Below are positions 14,454-15,306 of a stretch of 15,306 nucleotides of DNA, piece after piece (the first letter of the stretch is position 1; each line of letters starts with the position of its first letter). The notes under the pieces were generated by a model. The model saw only the letters and a program-made list of their open reading frames with translations. It did no database searches and had not been told where the DNA came from. The position numbers were made by a program, and so were the translations under genes. This DNA is from CAYWGR01 sp964458015 (GTDB lineage: Bacteria; Planctomycetota; Planctomycetia; Pirellulales; Thermoguttaceae): NCBI GenBank assembly GCA_964458015.1, contig CAYWGR010000141.1, forward strand, positions 1 to 15,306, given 5' to 3'.

Positions 14454-15306
14454 TCATTGCGCCGTTTTTCGCCGGACGACGCCGGGGAAGACGTCGAGGT
14501 CGAGCGATTCGAAGAGGCCGGCTTTAATACGTTCGACGGCGATCGCGCCCATCACGGCGTTGTCGGTGCAGAACTTGAGCGGGGCAATCTGCAAGTCGAA
14601 CTTCAACCGGTCGGCTTCTTCCTGTAATCGCTGCCGCAGCCGAGCATTTGCGCCGACGCCGCCGCCGACGCATAAGGTCTTCATCCCGGTCTGTTTCAGT
14701 GCGGCCGTCGCCTTGCCCGCAAGGCTATCCACGACGGCCTCTTGAAAGCTGGCAGCCAGATCGGCCACGGTTTGGGGGGCGAGGGGCGGGGGATTGGGGA
14801 TTGGGGATTGGGGATTTTGGGATTTTGGGATTTCGGGATTTCGGGATTTTGCGTCTGCTTCACTAGCCACTGACCACTGGCCACTGGCCACTTGTTCTGA
14901 TGGCTGGGGGCTAGGGGCTAGAGATTTATGATTTATGATTTCTGATTTATGATTTGCAGCATCTGACCCCTGATCCCTGACCCCTGGCTCCTCTTCACTA
15001 GCCACTGGCCACTGGCCACTGGCCACTGTTCCTGACCCCTGAACCCTGACCCCCAACTCCTTCTCAATTGCATAGCGCACCGCTGTCTTAAGTCCGCTGA
15101 AGCTGAAATCAAGCCGGTCGTCATGTTTGAACGCACGGGGAAAGGCGTAGGCCCTGGGATTGCCTTTTTCGGCGGCTTTTTGTACCGACGGCCCACCGGG
15201 ATACGGCAGTCCGAGCATGGCGGCCACTTTGTCGAAGGCCTCGCCCGCAGCGTCGTCGATCGTGCCGCCGAGATATTCGAATTCCAAAGGGCTGCCGCAT
15301 CGGTAG
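14454..15306 (-). CDS. tsaD: tRNA threonylcarbamoyltransferase TsaD, C-terminal part, with repeat-derived insert
   Basis: The catalytic subunit (Kae1/Gcp/YgjD) that transfers the threonylcarbamoyl group to A37 of tRNAs reading ANN codons. The gene is cut at its 5' side by the window end: the frame is open through YRCGSPLEFEYLGGT, so the in-frame TTG at 15287 is not the true start. Visible hallmarks are GTIDDAAGEAFDKVA, LPYPGGP, DFSFSGLKTAV, AASFQEAVVDSL, VGGGVGANARLR and the metal-binding FCTDNAVMGA. Between LKTAVRYAIEKELG and VADLAASFQ, where relatives have a short linker, about 95 extra residues are encoded by short tandem DNA repeats (VASGQWP, GVRDQGS, NHKSEI, KSQNP, NPEIP peptides). The frame stays open throughout. 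The core on both sides looks intact, so the enzyme is probably still active with a floppy surface loop (inference). Confidence 0.95.
   Translation of the reverse strand, partial: YRCGSPLEFEYLGGTIDDAAGEAFDKVAAMLGLPYPGGPSVQKAAEKGNPRAYAFPRAFKHDDRLDFSFSGLKTAVRYAIEKELGVRVQGSGTVASGQWPVASEEEPGVRDQGSDAANHKSEIINHKSLAPSPQPSEQVASGQWSVASEADAKSRNPEIPKSQNPQSPIPNPPPLAPQTVADLAASFQEAVVDSLAGKATAALKQTGMKTLCVGGGVGANARLRQRLQEEADRLKFDLQIAPLKFCTDNAVMGAIAVERIKAGLFESLDLDVFPGVVRRKTAQ
14789..14850. repeat. Short tandem arrays GGGGATT x4 and GGGATTT[T/C] x5
   Basis: Four 7-bp units (14789-14816) pass directly into five 8-bp units (14811-14850). On the minus strand they encode the NPQSP/KSQNPEIPK-type peptides of the TsaD insert. 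Confidence 0.9.
14861..14892. repeat. Heptanucleotide array CACTGGC, first block
   Basis: About 4.5 units of CACTGGC, with CACTAGC as the first unit. It encodes VASGQWSVAS in TsaD. The same array recurs at 14996-15028. Confidence 0.9.
14904..14955. repeat. Heptanucleotide arrays CTAGGGG and GATTTAT
   Basis: About 2.5 units of CT[GA]GGGG (14904-14922) adjoin nearly five units of GATTTAT (14923-14955). They encode LAPSPQP and NHKSEIINHKS respectively. Confidence 0.85.
14963..14987. repeat. Heptanucleotide array CTGACCC, first block
   Basis: About 3.5 units of CTGACCC/CTGATCC, encoding PGVRDQGS. It recurs at 15032-15052. Confidence 0.85.
14996..15052. repeat. Second blocks of CACTGGC (14996-15028) and CTGACCC (15032-15052)
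   Basis: About 4.6 units of CACTGGC, again led by CTTCACTAGC, then three units of CTGACCC. The recurrence of the same two families in one insert points to a higher-order compound repeat. Confidence 0.9.

Noticed and set aside
14789..15052. CRISPR-like appearance of regularly spaced repeats
   Set aside because: The units are 7-8 bp, directly tandem without unique spacers, and lie inside the tsaD reading frame; no cas genes are near.

Overview
The window comes from a planctomycete (Planctomycetota), probably of the Pirellulales type. The minus-strand 16S rRNA gene carries an exact match to the EUB338-II probe site (7848-7865). It also carries the planctomycete-type 5' segment at 8119-8136, one mismatch from Pla46. 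The gene is unlinked from 23S, 5S and tRNA genes, as is common in this phylum. A 10-N scaffold gap shows that this is a draft, possibly metagenomic, assembly, so some oddities may be assembly errors.

Layout, left to right: (1) 1-938, minus strand: a secreted protein of unknown function, cut by the window edge, preceded by an isochorismatase-family hydrolase that contains the N gap. (2) 1018-2488, minus strand: a secreted Ala/Pro/Lys/Glu repeat protein with a C-terminal SHD1-like domain, with a promoter, strong RBS and terminator visible. (3) 2657-5219, plus strand: the HslVU protease operon, split by a two-gene toxin-antitoxin cassette that lies between two imperfect copies of the hslV-hslU junction. 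(4) 5260-6501, minus strand: an MFS transporter convergent with hslU. (5) 6631-8474, minus strand: a complete single-gene rRNA transcription unit (UP-like tract, promoter, boxB/boxA-like leader, 16S, trailer hairpins, terminator). Its 16S lacks about 145-150 nt around the decoding region. (6) 8902-11804, plus strand: a DUF2157 membrane protein overlapping a GDYXXLXY-domain protein that has a CBM9-like C-terminal domain and a translated palindromic repeat near its N-terminus. (7) 11828-14317, minus strand: a large secreted TPR protein. (8) 14454-15306, minus strand: tsaD, 5'-truncated by the window edge, carrying an in-frame insert of about 95 residues built from several short tandem-repeat families.

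The common theme is mobile or repetitive DNA inside core genes without loss of the reading frame: a toxin-antitoxin cassette in hslVU, a REP-like palindrome in the GDYXXLXY gene, and heptanucleotide arrays in tsaD. I see no CRISPR array, phage genes, transposase or tRNA.
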